A stretch of 46,862 nt of DNA from Gordonia sp. UBA7599 (GTDB taxonomy: Bacteria; Actinomycetota; Actinomycetes; Mycobacteriales; Mycobacteriaceae). The stretch covers positions 15,302 through 62,163 of the forward strand of contig DLKD01000121.1 of the NCBI GenBank assembly GCA_002477755.1, read 5' to 3'. The notes under the pieces were generated by a model. The model was not told the DNA's origin, did no database searches, and saw nothing but the letters and a program-made list of their open reading frames with translations. The position numbers were made by a program, and so were the translations under genes. Below, in pieces: positions 19,440-28,831 of the stretch (within the stretch, counting starts at the first letter, position 1; every line of letters starts with the position of its first letter).

Positions 19440-20861
19440 TCAGGCGAGATCGAGGCGGCGGCCCATGTCGGACATGAAGACGCCGGTCGGGTCGATGGCC
19501 CGACGGGTGGCGCGCCATTCGTCGATCCGCGGGTACATGGCGTGGAAGCTCTGCGCGGAGGTGCGCGAGTCCTTGGCGGTGTAGAGCCGCCCGCCCATGG
19601 CCATCACGCGGCGGTCGAGGTCGTTGAGGAACTCGGCGAGGCCGCGCTTGACAGGGAAGTCCAGGCAGACGTTCCAGCCCTTGAACGGGAAGCTCAGCGG
19701 CGCGCGGTTGCCGTCGCCGAACAGTTTGATGACGTTGAGGAAGCTGACGTGCCCGGAGGCCTGGATGTGCTCGATGAGGCGGATGAACTCCGGCTCGTTC
19801 CCGGTCGGGACGATGAACTGGTACTGGGCGAATCCGCCGCCGCGGCCGTACGCGTTGTTCCAATCCCCGAACACGTCGAGCATGTGGTAGAACTGCGCCA
19901 AATTCTTGACCTTGCCCTCGCTGGGCGGCCCGATCCGGTAGTACGCCTCGCCCACCGCGGAGAAGCTGAGCTTGTTGGCCAACCCGCGCGGGAAGACGTC
20001 GGGGAAGGTGATCAGCGGCTTGTTGTTGAAGCTCAGCGGATCCTTGCGGTACTTCTCCGGCAGTTCGTCGAGCTTGGCCAGGTTGCCGCGGCTGAACGTG
20101 CCGCGGCCGAGCTTCGGCGGCGCGCTGATCGTGTCGAACCAGCCCGACGCGTACTCGTAGCCGTCTTCGAAACCGTCGGCCAGGTGCAGGTCAATGGTCT
20201 CCTGCAGGTTGTGGGTTTGCGCGGTGTCGGCGATGAAGTACGCGCTCTCGGTGCGCTTCATCTGGATCTTCGCGCGCAGGATGATGCCGGTCAGGCCGAT
20301 GCCGGCGACCGTCGCCCAGAACAGCGAACCGTCCTCGTCGTCGGGGGAGCCGTCCGGTCGTAGGGTGAGGATGCGGCCGTCGGCGACGAGGAGGTCCATC
20401 TCGAGGACGTGGTTGCCGAAGCTGCCCTGGCTGTGGTGGTTCTTGCCGTGGATGTCGTGGGCGATGGCGCCGCCGATGGTGACCTGACGGGTGCCCGGCA
20501 GCACCGGGACCCACAGGCCGAACGGCAGTGCGGCCTGCATCAGCTCATCGAGGCTCACCCCACCGTCGACGTCGACGACTGCAGTGTCGACGTCGATGTC
20601 GTGGATGCGGTGCAGCGGCGTCATGTCGACGGTCAGACCGCCGGTGTTCTGCGCCGACTCGTTGTAGGAGCGGCCCAGACCGCGTGCGATGACGCCGCGC
20701 CGGAGGTACGACGGCTTGTCGGCATCGGCGTCGGCAACCTGCGCGACGGCCTTGGCGATCACCTCGACGTCGGGGGTGGACAGCACGTGGCCGGTGACCG
20801 GCGTGGTGCGCGACCAGCCGACGAGGCGCCGGGTCTCAATGGGAAGTTCACTGGTAGACAT
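19440..20861 (-). CDS. dprE1: Decaprenylphosphoryl-beta-D-ribose oxidase DprE1
   Basis: 473 aa FAD-dependent oxidase (VAO/GlcD family) that oxidises the 2'-OH of decaprenyl-phospho-ribose, the first epimerisation step. The FAD domain shows [12 protein letters not shown] and [19 protein letters not shown]. The substrate domain contains GWNVCLDFP, whose Cys (residue 399, codon 19665-19667) matches the benzothiazinone-reactive Cys387 of M. tuberculosis. The C-terminus [10 protein letters not shown] and FHAMYPR is typical. The next upstream gene, a secreted lipase, ends 66 bases before its ATG. Confidence 0.95.
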   Translation of the reverse strand: MSTSELPIETRRLVGWSRTTPVTGHVLSTPDVEVIAKAVAQVADADADKPSYLRRGVIARGLGRSYNESAQNTGGLTVDMTPLHRIHDIDVDTAVVDVDGGVSLDELMQAALPFGLWVPVLPGTRQVTIGGAIAHDIHGKNHHSQGSFGNHVLEMDLLVADGRILTLRPDGSPDDEDGSLFWATVAGIGLTGIILRAKIQMKRTESAYFIADTAQTHNLQETIDLHLADGFEDGYEYASGWFDTISAPPKLGRGTFSRGNLAKLDELPEKYRKDPLSFNNKPLITFPDVFPRGLANKLSFSAVGEAYYRIGPPSEGKVKNLAQFYHMLDVFGDWNNAYGRGGGFAQYQFIVPTGNEPEFIRLIEHIQASGHVSFLNVIKLFGDGNRAPLSFPFKGWNVCLDFPVKRGLAEFLNDLDRRVMAMGGRLYTAKDSRTSAQSFHAMYPRIDEWRATRRAIDPTGVFMSDMGRRLDLA

Positions 20862-20927
20862 CGCTGGAAAGGGTACTCGCGTACACCTGAGAGAGGTCTG
20901 TGGTCGGTCAAGGTTGTGACCAAGCCC

Positions 20928-22130
20928 CTACCGCATGATCGCGGCCAGGAACGGGGTGGAATCGCGGATCGAGGCGTAGACGGTGCCGGAGTGGTCGGTG
21001 TCGTACACGTGCAGCTGCACCGGCTGGTTATTGACCTTCAGTTGCGTGTACAGCACCAGGGCTGAGGCGGCGGGTACGTCGATGTCCTGCGTGCCCTGCC
21101 GCAGGAAGATCGGCCGGGTGTAGCCGGTGACGGGGGTCCCCATGTAGGCGGTGAGGGCGCCCAGCACCCCGGGGATGGAGTTCAGCGGCGCGGAGAACCA
21201 GCTGCCGGTGGCACGCGGCACCCATTCCGCCATTTCCGGATAGCAGCGCACTCGGGCCTGCGCGACGACCTGCCTCCCGAGTGGGCTCAGCACGCGCTCG
21301 ATGTGCAGATCGGGCCGCGCCTCGCTGAACCCGGCCATGATGTAGGACATGTACGTCGCGAGGCCGACGGGCAGCGGGACCGTCTCGTACGGACCGAGCA
21401 GCGCGACGATGTGCTCGATGTTCGCCGGCGCACCCGTGGCAACGACGCCGCGGTAGTCCAGCGCGGTTCCGCCGGACAGGCGCGCCGCGTCGTGTGCGCC
21501 GGCCATCGCTGCTCCGGCGCCTTGCGACTGTCCGACGATGGCCCACTTGTCGGCGAGCGGCAGGCCCATCTGGTGGGCCGCCTTCACCGAGTCGACGATC
21601 GACTGTGCCTCGGAGGAGGCGTTGAGATAGCTCATCAACCCGGGGGTGCCGAGACCGACGTAGTCGGTCCCGACCACCGCGTATCCCTGGTTGAGCCAAT
21701 GCGAGATGTAGAAGGAGTCGAGCGCACTGCGGGGCTGCGCCGAGGGGGTGCAGTTGTCGCCGAGACCCACAGTGCCGTGCGCCCATGCGATCACCGGCCA
21801 CCCGCCCTGGGGCGGCGCCCCGCGCGGCACGAAGACGGCGCCGGTGCTCGACGCGGGGCGGCCGTGCTGGTCCGGTGTCGCGTAGTGGATGCGGATCGCC
21901 CGCGCGGCGCCGGGAACGCTCAGCCGCGTCGCCATCGGGGTCTGGCCCAGGAGCATGCCGGACTGGACGTGGGCGGGTGACGGGGCGTTGCGCACATCCA
22001 TGCCAGACCATTCCGGCGGCCCAGTGGGCGGAATCTCCTCGGCCGATGCGGTCGAGAATGCTCCGGCCGAGATCGTCACGGTGGCAGCAACGGCTGCCGC
22101 CACGACGGCGAGACGGTGTCGTGCGAACAA
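20928..22130 (-). CDS. Secreted lipase/esterase, LIP (secretory lipase) family
   Basis: 400 aa with a Sec signal peptide: basic start (MFARHR), a long Ala/Val stretch, and cleavage probable after STASA near residue 30. The alpha/beta-hydrolase fold is marked by WAHGTVGLGDNC (oxyanion region), the nucleophile elbow GQSQGAG, and a C-terminal DTDHSG with the likely catalytic His. The LIP family hydrolyses triglycerides or esters; the true substrate is unknown. Start appears to be a TTG at 22130, four bases after the acyltransferase stop, so translation may be coupled. Placement next to dprE1 hints at an envelope-lipid role, not proven. Confidence 0.8.
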   Translation of the reverse strand: MFARHRLAVVAAAVAATVTISAGAFSTASAEEIPPTGPPEWSGMDVRNAPSPAHVQSGMLLGQTPMATRLSVPGAARAIRIHYATPDQHGRPASSTGAVFVPRGAPPQGGWPVIAWAHGTVGLGDNCTPSAQPRSALDSFYISHWLNQGYAVVGTDYVGLGTPGLMSYLNASSEAQSIVDSVKAAHQMGLPLADKWAIVGQSQGAGAAMAGAHDAARLSGGTALDYRGVVATGAPANIEHIVALLGPYETVPLPVGLATYMSYIMAGFSEARPDLHIERVLSPLGRQVVAQARVRCYPEMAEWVPRATGSWFSAPLNSIPGVLGALTAYMGTPVTGYTRPIFLRQGTQDIDVPAASALVLYTQLKVNNQPVQLHVYDTDHSGTVYASIRDSTPFLAAIMR

Positions 22131-22134
22131 GTGG

Positions 22135-22824
22135 CTACTTCGCCCCGGCGCTGCCCGGCTTCGCGTAGACGTTGACGTATTCCTGCCCGGTCTTCGCGCG
22201 GATCGCGGCCATCATGTCGTCGGTGGCGGCGCGGATCTTGTCGTGGTCGTCGGGTCCGATACCGCTCAGGTCCATCGCCGGAAGGATGTCGATATAGACG
22301 CGGCTGCGCCAGAAGTTGCGCCAGTTGCGGTCGGCGGTGTTGCGCAGGGCGATGGGGACGACAGGTGACCCGGTGGCGACGGCGACCCGGATGGCGCCGG
22401 TCTTGCCCTTGTACATCCGGCCGTCGGGCGAACGCGTCCCCTCGGGATGGATGCCCCAGGCCTCGCCGGCCTCGACGATCTTCGTTGCGGCCACGATGGC
22501 CGGTGACGAGGCATCGCCGCCGCTGCGGTCGACGGGGATCTGGCCCATGCCGCTGAAGAAGGTCTTCTTGAACTTCCCCTTCAAGCCCGGCTGGGTGAAG
22601 TAGTCCGATTTCGCCAGGAAGAAGACGCGTCGACGCGCGCACTGCACGACGTAGAAGGAGTCGGTGATCGCCAGATGGTTGGCGGTGAGGATGACCGCGC
22701 CGTGGCGGGGGATGTTGTGCCGCCCGGTCGTCTTGGGGCGGCCCCAGATGAAGAGGAAGGGGCCGATCAGCAAGAAGCGGGCGACCCGGTACCGGAATTG
22801 TTCACGAAGCTCCTGGATCGACAT
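22135..22824 (-). CDS. PlsC-type lysophospholipid acyltransferase
   Basis: 229 aa 1-acylglycerol-3-phosphate O-acyltransferase family enzyme. Motif I is NHLAITD (HX4D), motif III is PEGTRSPDGRM, and the motif IV region holds VVPIAL. An N-terminal hydrophobic segment (FLLIGPFLFIWG) anchors it. It probably acylates a lyso-phospholipid or related acceptor at the inner membrane face. The ATG at 22824 is preferred; longer frames run into divergent gtrA. It heads a unit running into the lipase and perhaps dprE1. Confidence 0.87.
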   Translation of the reverse strand: MSIQELREQFRYRVARFLLIGPFLFIWGRPKTTGRHNIPRHGAVILTANHLAITDSFYVVQCARRRVFFLAKSDYFTQPGLKGKFKKTFFSGMGQIPVDRSGGDASSPAIVAATKIVEAGEAWGIHPEGTRSPDGRMYKGKTGAIRVAVATGSPVVPIALRNTADRNWRNFWRSRVYIDILPAMDLSGIGPDDHDKIRAATDDMMAAIRAKTGQEYVNVYAKPGSAGAK

Positions 22825-22855
22825 GTACAGAGGTCTACCACTTAAGCTGTTCTGC

Positions 22856-23359
22856 GTGCCCGAATCTGTGAATCCCGACGAGGTGTTCCCCAGCCGCAGC
22901 GGCCACGACCCGCACATCCCCGCGCCGGTGGAGTTGCCGTTCGAGGGCGCCGAGGAAATGGCCGACGACGTCGACCTGAAAACGGCGATCATCCGGTTCA
23001 TCATCACCGGCGCCGGATCCGCGGTTCTGGACTTCGGTCTGACCATGCTGCTGCAGTACGGATTCGGGTGGGATCCGGCGTTCGCGAAGGCCCTCGGGTT
23101 CATCCTCGGGACTACAACCGCGTACCTGATCAACCGGCGGTGGACGTTCAAGGCGGAGCCGAGCGCCGCACGCTTCGTCGCGGTGATGGTGCTCTACCTG
23201 GTCACCTTCGCCGTCCAGGTGGGGATCTATGCGGCGCTCGAGCACCTCTGGTCCTCGGACACCTGGCTCATTTCGGCGGCGTCGTTCGTGATCGCGCAGG
23301 GCACGGCGACGGTGATCAACTTCGTCGTGCAGCGCGCGGTCATCTTCAAGCTGAAGTAG
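22856..23359 (+). CDS. GtrA-family membrane protein
   Basis: 167 aa from GTG 22856. A hydrophilic, Pro/Glu-rich N-terminus of about 45 residues is followed by four transmembrane helices. The GtrA features are IIRFIITGAGSAVLDFGLT, then AYLINRRWTF, and a C-terminal VINFVVQRAVIF. GtrA proteins are linked to polyprenyl-phosphate-sugar translocation. The M. tuberculosis relative next to dprE1 (Rv3789) has been implicated in arabinan assembly. Here it is divergent from the acyltransferase with only 31 bases between starts, and converges on the SDR gene. Confidence 0.87.
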   Translation: MPESVNPDEVFPSRSGHDPHIPAPVELPFEGAEEMADDVDLKTAIIRFIITGAGSAVLDFGLTMLLQYGFGWDPAFAKALGFILGTTTAYLINRRWTFKAEPSAARFVAVMVLYLVTFAVQVGIYAALEHLWSSDTWLISAASFVIAQGTATVINFVVQRAVIFKLK

Positions 23360-23385
23360 GTGTCCCAGCCCTCGCCTGCGGTCGG

Positions 23386-24135
23386 TTAGCTACTCGGCAG
23401 GTTGTACGGGACCGTCGAGGTGAGACCACCGTCGACGAGGTACTCGCCGCCGGTGCAGTACGAGCTCTCGTCGGAGGCGAGGAACAGCACAAGGTTGGTG
23501 ACTTCGGTGGCGTCGGCGGCTCGGCCCAGCGGGGTCTGCAGGAAGTTCTCCGGGATCCCCTCTGCCATCGGTGTTCGCACCTGGGCGGGGTGGATGGAGT
23601 TGCACCGGATGTTGTGGGGGGCCAATTCGACGGCGACTGACTTGGTGAGTCCTCGAACGGCGAATTTGGTCGCCGAATACCCGTGGGTACCGAACGATCC
23701 GAGGATGCCCGAGATGGACGAGGTGTTGATGATCGACCCGCCCTTGCGGTTGGCGATCATCGGATCGGCGACTGCCCGGCACCCGAGGAAGGTGCCGGTG
23801 AGGTTGATCGCGACGATCCGATCCCACTCCTGAAGTGGGAAGGAACCGATCAACCCACCGTTCTGGATCCCGGCATTGTTGACGAGGACCGTCGGGGTGC
23901 CGAAGGCATCGATTGTCGCCTGTACCGCGTCGGCCCACGATTGCGCATCGGTGACGTCGAGTTCGACGAAGAGTGCGGCGTCGCCGAGGTCGTCGGCCAG
24001 CGCGCGTCCCTCGTCGACGAGGACGTCGCCGATCACGACCCGCGCCCCTTCGGCGACGAATCGACGCGCATGCGATTCGCCGAGGCCCCGGGAGCCGCCA
24101 CTGATGAGGGCGACCTTTCCGTCGAGTCGCCCCAT
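23386..24135 (-). CDS. Short-chain dehydrogenase, FabG3/20-beta-hydroxysteroid dehydrogenase-like
   Basis: 249 aa classical SDR. Cofactor motif is SGGSRGLG, with NNAG, the catalytic Ser in NTSSISG and YSATKFA. By memory its sequence runs close to M. tuberculosis Rv2002 (FabG3), which acts on steroids: GKVAL, the HGYxATKFAVRGLTKS stretch and SDESSY are shared. A hydroxysteroid or related alcohol is a plausible substrate. The ATG at 24135 shares one base with the stop of the upstream luciferase-like gene (TGATG), so the two form a coupled operon. A KstR-type operator lies before that operon. Confidence 0.85.
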   Translation of the reverse strand: MGRLDGKVALISGGSRGLGESHARRFVAEGARVVIGDVLVDEGRALADDLGDAALFVELDVTDAQSWADAVQATIDAFGTPTVLVNNAGIQNGGLIGSFPLQEWDRIVAINLTGTFLGCRAVADPMIANRKGGSIINTSSISGILGSFGTHGYSATKFAVRGLTKSVAVELAPHNIRCNSIHPAQVRTPMAEGIPENFLQTPLGRAADATEVTNLVLFLASDESSYCTGGEYLVDGGLTSTVPYNLPSS

Positions 24136-25013
24136 CAGCGGTTCACCTGGGCGATCAGGTTCTCGCCGTACCAGTTGAGGTGGTCGATCTTCTTCTGCAA
24201 CGGTTCGGTGTCGGGGCCCATGATGTAGGGCATGCGGAACCCGACGATGACGTCGGTGATGCCTTTGTCCTCGAGACGTTTGCAGCCGTCGACGGTGTAG
24301 GCGTCCATCGAGATGACGTGGATCTCGAAGGTGTCGTTCTCCTTGCCTTCGGCCTTGCGGATCGCCGCGAGCTTGTCCAGCAGTGCGTCGAGTTCCTCGG
24401 GCGTGCCGCCACCGTGCATCCAACCGTCGCCGCGGATGACCGCGCGCCGCAGGGCGAGGTCGGCATGACCGCCGACGAGCAGCGGGATGTGCTCGGTGGG
24501 TGCGGGGCTCATCTTGATCTTGGGGATGTCGTAGAACTCGCCGTGGAACTCGAAGTATTCGCCGGTCTCCAGGCCACGGATGATGTCCATGCACTCGTCC
24601 ATCCGCTTGCCGCGGCGGGCGAAGTCGACGCCCATGATGTCGTAGTCCTCGGGCCACGGGCTGGTGCCCACGCCCAGTGCGAGACGGTTGTTGGTCAGCA
24701 CCGCCACCGACATCGCCTGCTTGGCGACGAGCGCTGGCGGCCGGATCGGGAGCTTCACGACGAACGGGGTGAAGCGCAGGGTCGTCGTGACCGCGCCCAG
24801 TGCCGCGGCTTGGATGAACGTCTCGATGAACTCCTTGCCCTCGAGGAACTCGCGGTTCCCGTCGGGGGTGTAGGGGTACTTCGCGTCGGACTCCTCGGGA
24901 TAGGCGATGGAGTCGGGAATCGTCATGCTTGCGAACCCGGCCGCCTCGGCGGCTTGCGCGAGGGGCGCGTAGTAGCTGGGATCGGTCATCGCCTCGGCGA
25001 ACGTGAACCGCAT
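24135..25013 (-). CDS. Luciferase-like (probably F420-dependent) oxidoreductase
   Basis: 292 aa LLM-class TIM-barrel enzyme. Typical elements are AAEAAGFASMTIPDSIAYP, TLRFTPFVVKLP, the LALGVGTSPWPEDYD cofactor-binding stretch, RGKRMDECMDIIRGL, and PLLVGGHADLALRRA. Most mycobacterial relatives of this type use coenzyme F420, but FMN cannot be excluded by eye. The ATG at 25013 has an AAGGAG site 5 bases upstream. First gene of a two-gene operon with the SDR. The palindrome CTAGAACATGTTCTAG 36 bases upstream fits the KstR consensus, suggesting a place in sterol catabolism. Confidence 0.85.
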   Translation of the reverse strand: MRFTFAEAMTDPSYYAPLAQAAEAAGFASMTIPDSIAYPEESDAKYPYTPDGNREFLEGKEFIETFIQAAALGAVTTTLRFTPFVVKLPIRPPALVAKQAMSVAVLTNNRLALGVGTSPWPEDYDIMGVDFARRGKRMDECMDIIRGLETGEYFEFHGEFYDIPKIKMSPAPTEHIPLLVGGHADLALRRAVIRGDGWMHGGGTPEELDALLDKLAAIRKAEGKENDTFEIHVISMDAYTVDGCKRLEDKGITDVIVGFRMPYIMGPDTEPLQKKIDHLNWYGENLIAQVNR

Positions 25014-25048
25014 GGTGCTCCTTGGGGAGAGGGGGCTATCACCCAAGA

Positions 25049-25064
25049 CTAGAACATGTTCTAG
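25049..25064. promoter_or_regulatory. KstR-type operator palindrome
   Basis: CTAGAACATGTTCTAG is a perfect 16-bp palindrome (18 bp with the flanking A and T). It contains TAGAACATGTTCTA, matching the published KstR consensus TnnAACnnGTTnnA. It lies 36 bases before the oxidoreductase start, where a repressor would block the promoter. KstR is the TetR-family regulator of cholesterol catabolism. Confidence 0.75.
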
Positions 25065-25069
25065 TTCTA

Positions 25070-25132
25070 GGGCTCGGTCGGTGAGAATCCGGGCTCGGTG
25101 GGCGGGAATTTGGGCTCGGTCGGCGGGAGTAC
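25070..25132. repeat. Three tandem 21-bp repeats
   Basis: Copies at 25070-25090, 25091-25111 and 25112-25132. All begin GGGCTCGGT and agree at most positions; the second and third share GGCGGGA where the first has GGTGAGA. They lie between the KstR-type site and the LpqN-like gene. The period is two helical turns, or seven codons; no gene is supported here. They may be regulator sites or a slippage-prone repeat. Confidence 0.7.
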
Positions 25133-25206
25133 GGGTCCAATCAGGTTCCAAACAGCGTCACTACCGTCGGGGTTCCGAGCGGATAAGCCGCCCGAAAGGA
25201 GAACCC

Positions 25207-25872
25207 GTGAAGAGTTTGACAACCATCGCGCGAACCGTCGCCGTCGCTGTCGCGGCCGGTGTCGTACTGGCCGGATGCAGCAGTGCCACCGATACCAAGG
25301 CCACGGACACGTCGACCACATCAACCGAACAGAGCACGACGACGCAGGCTTCCGGCCCGACCAACATCCGGGAGTACATCGACTCCAACGGCATCAAGGA
25401 GACGGTGATCCGCCGAGGCGAACCCGGTCCCGAGATCGACCTACCCGTTCCCGCGGGTTGGGAGATCAAGAACGACGTCAAGGCGGCACCATATGGCGCC
25501 ATCGTGTACACCAAGCCCGCAATTCCGACCAACCCACCGCGGATCTTGGCGATCCTGTCCAAGCTGACTGGCGACGTCGACCCCCAGAAGATCCTCGAAC
25601 TGGCCCCGGGCGAGTTGCAGCAGACCCCAGGCTGGGACGGTCCGGAGAAAGGGACGAAGAGCAAGCTCGGTGGTTACGACGCGGTCCAGATCGGCGGCTC
25701 CTACAACAAGGGCGGCACCGAGATGGTGATCGCGCAGAAGACCGTCGTGATCCCCGCCAAGGACGGTTCGTACTACATCCTGCAGCTCAACGCTTACGCG
25801 CCGGAGGCGGAGAAGACCATCCTCATCGAGGCGACCGACGAGGTCGACAAGAAGACCACCATCAAGATGTGA
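25207..25872 (+). CDS. LpqN/LpqT-family lipoprotein
   Basis: 221 aa. The signal peptide ends in lipobox VLAGC, followed by a Thr/Ser-rich tether and the LpqN-type domain with NIREYIDSNGI, IDLPVPAGWE and the C-terminal IPAKDGSYYILQLNA. Mycobacterial LpqN proteins are surface lipoproteins linked to the MmpL3 mycolate-export machinery; a similar envelope role is inference. The GTG at 25207 has a strong AAAGGAG site 5 bases upstream, which fixes the start. Its 3' end overlaps that of the convergent SARP-ATPase regulator by 11 bases. Confidence 0.85.
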   Translation: MKSLTTIARTVAVAVAAGVVLAGCSSATDTKATDTSTTSTEQSTTTQASGPTNIREYIDSNGIKETVIRRGEPGPEIDLPVPAGWEIKNDVKAAPYGAIVYTKPAIPTNPPRILAILSKLTGDVDPQKILELAPGELQQTPGWDGPEKGTKSKLGGYDAVQIGGSYNKGGTEMVIAQKTVVIPAKDGSYYILQLNAYAPEAEKTILIEATDEVDKKTTIKM

Positions 25873-28831
25873 GCCGGGCACTGGCGGACCGCATCACCGA
25901 TAGGCGGTCCGCTAGTTGCCGGTCCCACACCGATTCGCCCGTCGCCCCCGCGGTGGACTCGGCCAGGCGCAGTGCCTCCCGTGCAGCATCCACGCGGCCG
26001 CGGACCCACTCGACGTCGGCCAGCAGCTGGTAGTACAGCGGCAGGTAGATCCGAGTGCCGTCGTGGGTGTGCACCGCAAGCGCGGCCCGCATTTCGTCGG
26101 CGGTATCGGTCGCTTCCGGACCCAGCGCTAGGGCCCAGCACTCGATCACCTTCGCAGACGCGGCCATTTGGTCGAGTTTCGCCGTCGTCAACGCGGCATG
26201 CAGACCCGCCGCCAATTCGGCGGTGCCGCCTACCCGGCCCATGATCGCCCGTGCCTGCAGTTCGGAGATCCCGACTGTGCCGCGTTCAAACGGGTCGCTG
26301 TATGAATCGGCCAGCACCTTCGCGTGCGCCAGAGCGGCATCGGCCGCCGTCGCGTCGCCGAGCACGGCAGCGATCCACGCCGCGACTCCGTATCCGCGGA
26401 CGCCGAACGCGACGAGGTGCCGGTGGCGCCGCCAGTCGACCACCGGCGGGAGGTTGAGCAGCTCCTTGATCGCCATCGACGATTCGGCAGTCGCGCCCTG
26501 CAGGAAATCGACCAGGCCACGCAGGTAGAGGCCAGCCGGCCGGGCGATCGGATCGTCGGTGTCGGACGCGACTAGTAGCTCGTCGGCCAATATCGACGCC
26601 TCCAGGTAGCGACCCGAGCACGCGGCTTCCAGTCCCCGCAGGGTGGTCCCGAGCGTGAATCCTCCGCCGTGCGGGCCCAGCCGTGCGATTTGGTTCAGGG
26701 TGTCGCGGACTGCGGCCGAGCTCTGCCCTTCGGTGACCGTCTGTGCCGACACCAGCTGCAGCCAGTACCGCACTTCGTGCGACTGTCGTCGCTCCTCGTC
26801 CAGGCGGGAGCAGACGTCGAGCGCATGACGGCACAGTTCGGCGACGTCGTGGTATCCGGCGCGCTCCCAGGCGGTCGGAAGAGCGCGGTCGAACAGGGTC
26901 AGGGCGGCGTCGACGTCGAGTTCTGCGCCGGCGCGCCAGGCGTGGTCGGCGGCGGCGGTGGAATCGGTGACGGCCGGACGGTCCAGCGCGACGAAGGCGC
27001 GCGCGATCTGTGCGTGCAGCGAGGCGAGTTCGGTGCCCGTCACTTGGACCGTGATCGCGTCGCGGACCAGGCCGTGGCGGAATCGCATCAGGTCCGGGCC
27101 GGCGTCCACGACGAAACCGGTGCGCACCGCAGGGATGAGATCGTGCGACGTCTCCTCGGCGGGCCGGTCGAGGGCGGCGGCCGCGACCGACGGGGCGAAT
27201 TCCCCGCCGAGCAGTGCGGCGACGGTCAGTGCGTCCCGGGTCGATGCCGGTAGGTCGGCCATCCGACGGCGGATCACCGCGGCGACGGCGTCGGGCACAT
27301 CGCCGCTGCCCAGCGTGGCGGCTGCCAGGCCCAGACGCCCGTCGTCGTGGAGGAGCCCGGCGAGTTCGGCGATGTAGAAGGGGTTGCCGCCGGTGCGGTC
27401 ACTGATCGCCTCGACCATGCCTGCCGCGGGTGTCACGCCGAAGGCGGCTTCAATGAGCTGTCCGGTAGCGGCGGCGTCGATGCCCTGCAGGCGGATCAGT
27501 GTCGTCTCGGGACGACTCATCAACCGGTCGAACTCGTGCTCGCGTCGCGGGCGGCCCCGCCCGCCTTCCTGCCAGGTGCCGACGATGAGGACCGGTAGCC
27601 GCGACAACCGTCCCAACAGCAGTTTCAAGACGTCGTAGGCCGTCCGGTCGGCGCGATGGAGGTCGTCGATCACGATGAGCGTCGGTCGTTGCCCGGCCTT
27701 CTCGGCGAGGGAGGATGCGAGCATCTCCAGGCAGGCGAAGCCCTTCCGCTCTTTGTGTCGACTGCCGTCGAAGATGTCCGGCGAAGTCCTGGTCTGTTCG
27801 GCCAGTGCGCGCACCACCTGAGTCCACGCCCACGACGGCGGGGTGCGCACTCCCGCGGGGTGCCCGACCCACACGTGGACGACGCCGAGTTCGTCGGCGG
27901 TCTGGGCGAGCGCGGCCGCAAGAGACGTCTTACCGACGCCGCTCTCCCCGGTGAGGACGGCGAGCCGGCCTCGACCGCCGATCGCCCCGGTGAGCGCGGC
28001 GCGCAGGCGGTGCAGTTCGGAGGTCCGCCCGAAGAGCGCGTCGGCCGCGGGGCTCGGTGGCGGCGGTACCGGCGATGGTCGCGGTGGTGTTCCGCGACGG
28101 ATATCGGCCGCGATGAGCTCCACCTCGGGTCCGGGTCGGATGCCCAACTCATCGTCGAGTAGATCGACGAGTCGCCGGTGCGCGGACAAGGCATCAGTAC
28201 GGCGGCCGGCTCGGTTCAGCGCGAGCATCAGATGGATCCACAGCTGTTCCCGCAGGGGATTGGCGGCGATCTCCGCCTCCAGTCCGGTGACCAATTCGGC
28301 GCCTCGGCCGAGCATCAGTTCTGCCTCGTACCGCGCTTCGACGGCGTCGGCGCGGCACGCCTCGAGTCGATGGATCTCGTGATGGGTGAACGCTCGGTCG
28401 CGGAATTCGACCAGGGGCGGGCCCTGCCAGCGGTCGAGGGCCGTGGTCAGTTCTCGCGTGGCCGCCGCGGCGTCACCGGCTTCGAGGAGGTGCTTGCCGC
28501 GGGCCAGCCCATCCTCGAACAGACGGGCATCCACTCGGTCGCCAAGAAGGTGGAGTCGGTATCCGTGCGGGTCGGTGACCAGGCGGTCCGTGCGTCCGTC
28601 GCGGCCGAGGATGCGGCGAAGGTTCGCGACGTAGGCGCGCAGTGACACCAGGGGCTTGGGTGGTGGCTGACCGTCCCACACGTGGTCGATGAGCTCGTCG
28701 ACGCTGACCGTGCGCTCAGCGGAGACCAGCAGAACTGCCAGCACCGTGCGTTGGCGCAGTCCACCGAGGGGCCGCGGGCCGTCGTGGTCGATGGCGGCGA
28801 GGGGACCCAGCGTCACGTAATCCACGCGCAT
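25862..28831 (-). CDS. SARP/BTAD-AAA ATPase transcriptional regulator
   Basis: 989 aa. Order of domains: winged-helix Trans_reg_C (about residues 1-90, with GGLRQRTVLAVLLVSA), a BTAD helical domain (about 95-245), and an AAA/STAND ATPase from about 270 with Walker A GESGVGKTS and Walker B-like LIVIDDLHRAD. A long TPR-like helical C-terminus follows with no LuxR HTH. It resembles AfsR-type SARPs, which often control secondary metabolism, but no biosynthetic cluster is near. The ATG at 28831 has a GAAAGGGGA site; a GTG at 28897 would add 22 residues. Convergent with and overlapping the LpqN-like gene. Confidence 0.85.
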   Translation of the reverse strand: MRVDYVTLGPLAAIDHDGPRPLGGLRQRTVLAVLLVSAERTVSVDELIDHVWDGQPPPKPLVSLRAYVANLRRILGRDGRTDRLVTDPHGYRLHLLGDRVDARLFEDGLARGKHLLEAGDAAAATRELTTALDRWQGPPLVEFRDRAFTHHEIHRLEACRADAVEARYEAELMLGRGAELVTGLEAEIAANPLREQLWIHLMLALNRAGRRTDALSAHRRLVDLLDDELGIRPGPEVELIAADIRRGTPPRPSPVPPPPSPAADALFGRTSELHRLRAALTGAIGGRGRLAVLTGESGVGKTSLAAALAQTADELGVVHVWVGHPAGVRTPPSWAWTQVVRALAEQTRTSPDIFDGSRHKERKGFACLEMLASSLAEKAGQRPTLIVIDDLHRADRTAYDVLKLLLGRLSRLPVLIVGTWQEGGRGRPRREHEFDRLMSRPETTLIRLQGIDAAATGQLIEAAFGVTPAAGMVEAISDRTGGNPFYIAELAGLLHDDGRLGLAAATLGSGDVPDAVAAVIRRRMADLPASTRDALTVAALLGGEFAPSVAAAALDRPAEETSHDLIPAVRTGFVVDAGPDLMRFRHGLVRDAITVQVTGTELASLHAQIARAFVALDRPAVTDSTAAADHAWRAGAELDVDAALTLFDRALPTAWERAGYHDVAELCRHALDVCSRLDEERRQSHEVRYWLQLVSAQTVTEGQSSAAVRDTLNQIARLGPHGGGFTLGTTLRGLEAACSGRYLEASILADELLVASDTDDPIARPAGLYLRGLVDFLQGATAESSMAIKELLNLPPVVDWRRHRHLVAFGVRGYGVAAWIAAVLGDATAADAALAHAKVLADSYSDPFERGTVGISELQARAIMGRVGGTAELAAGLHAALTTAKLDQMAASAKVIECWALALGPEATDTADEMRAALAVHTHDGTRIYLPLYYQLLADVEWVRGRVDAAREALRLAESTAGATGESVWDRQLADRLSVMRSASARLTS

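Noticed and set aside
18621-20363. 580-codon plus-strand frame opposite dprE2/dprE1
   Set aside because: Runs antisense through two well-supported genes and is low in complexity.
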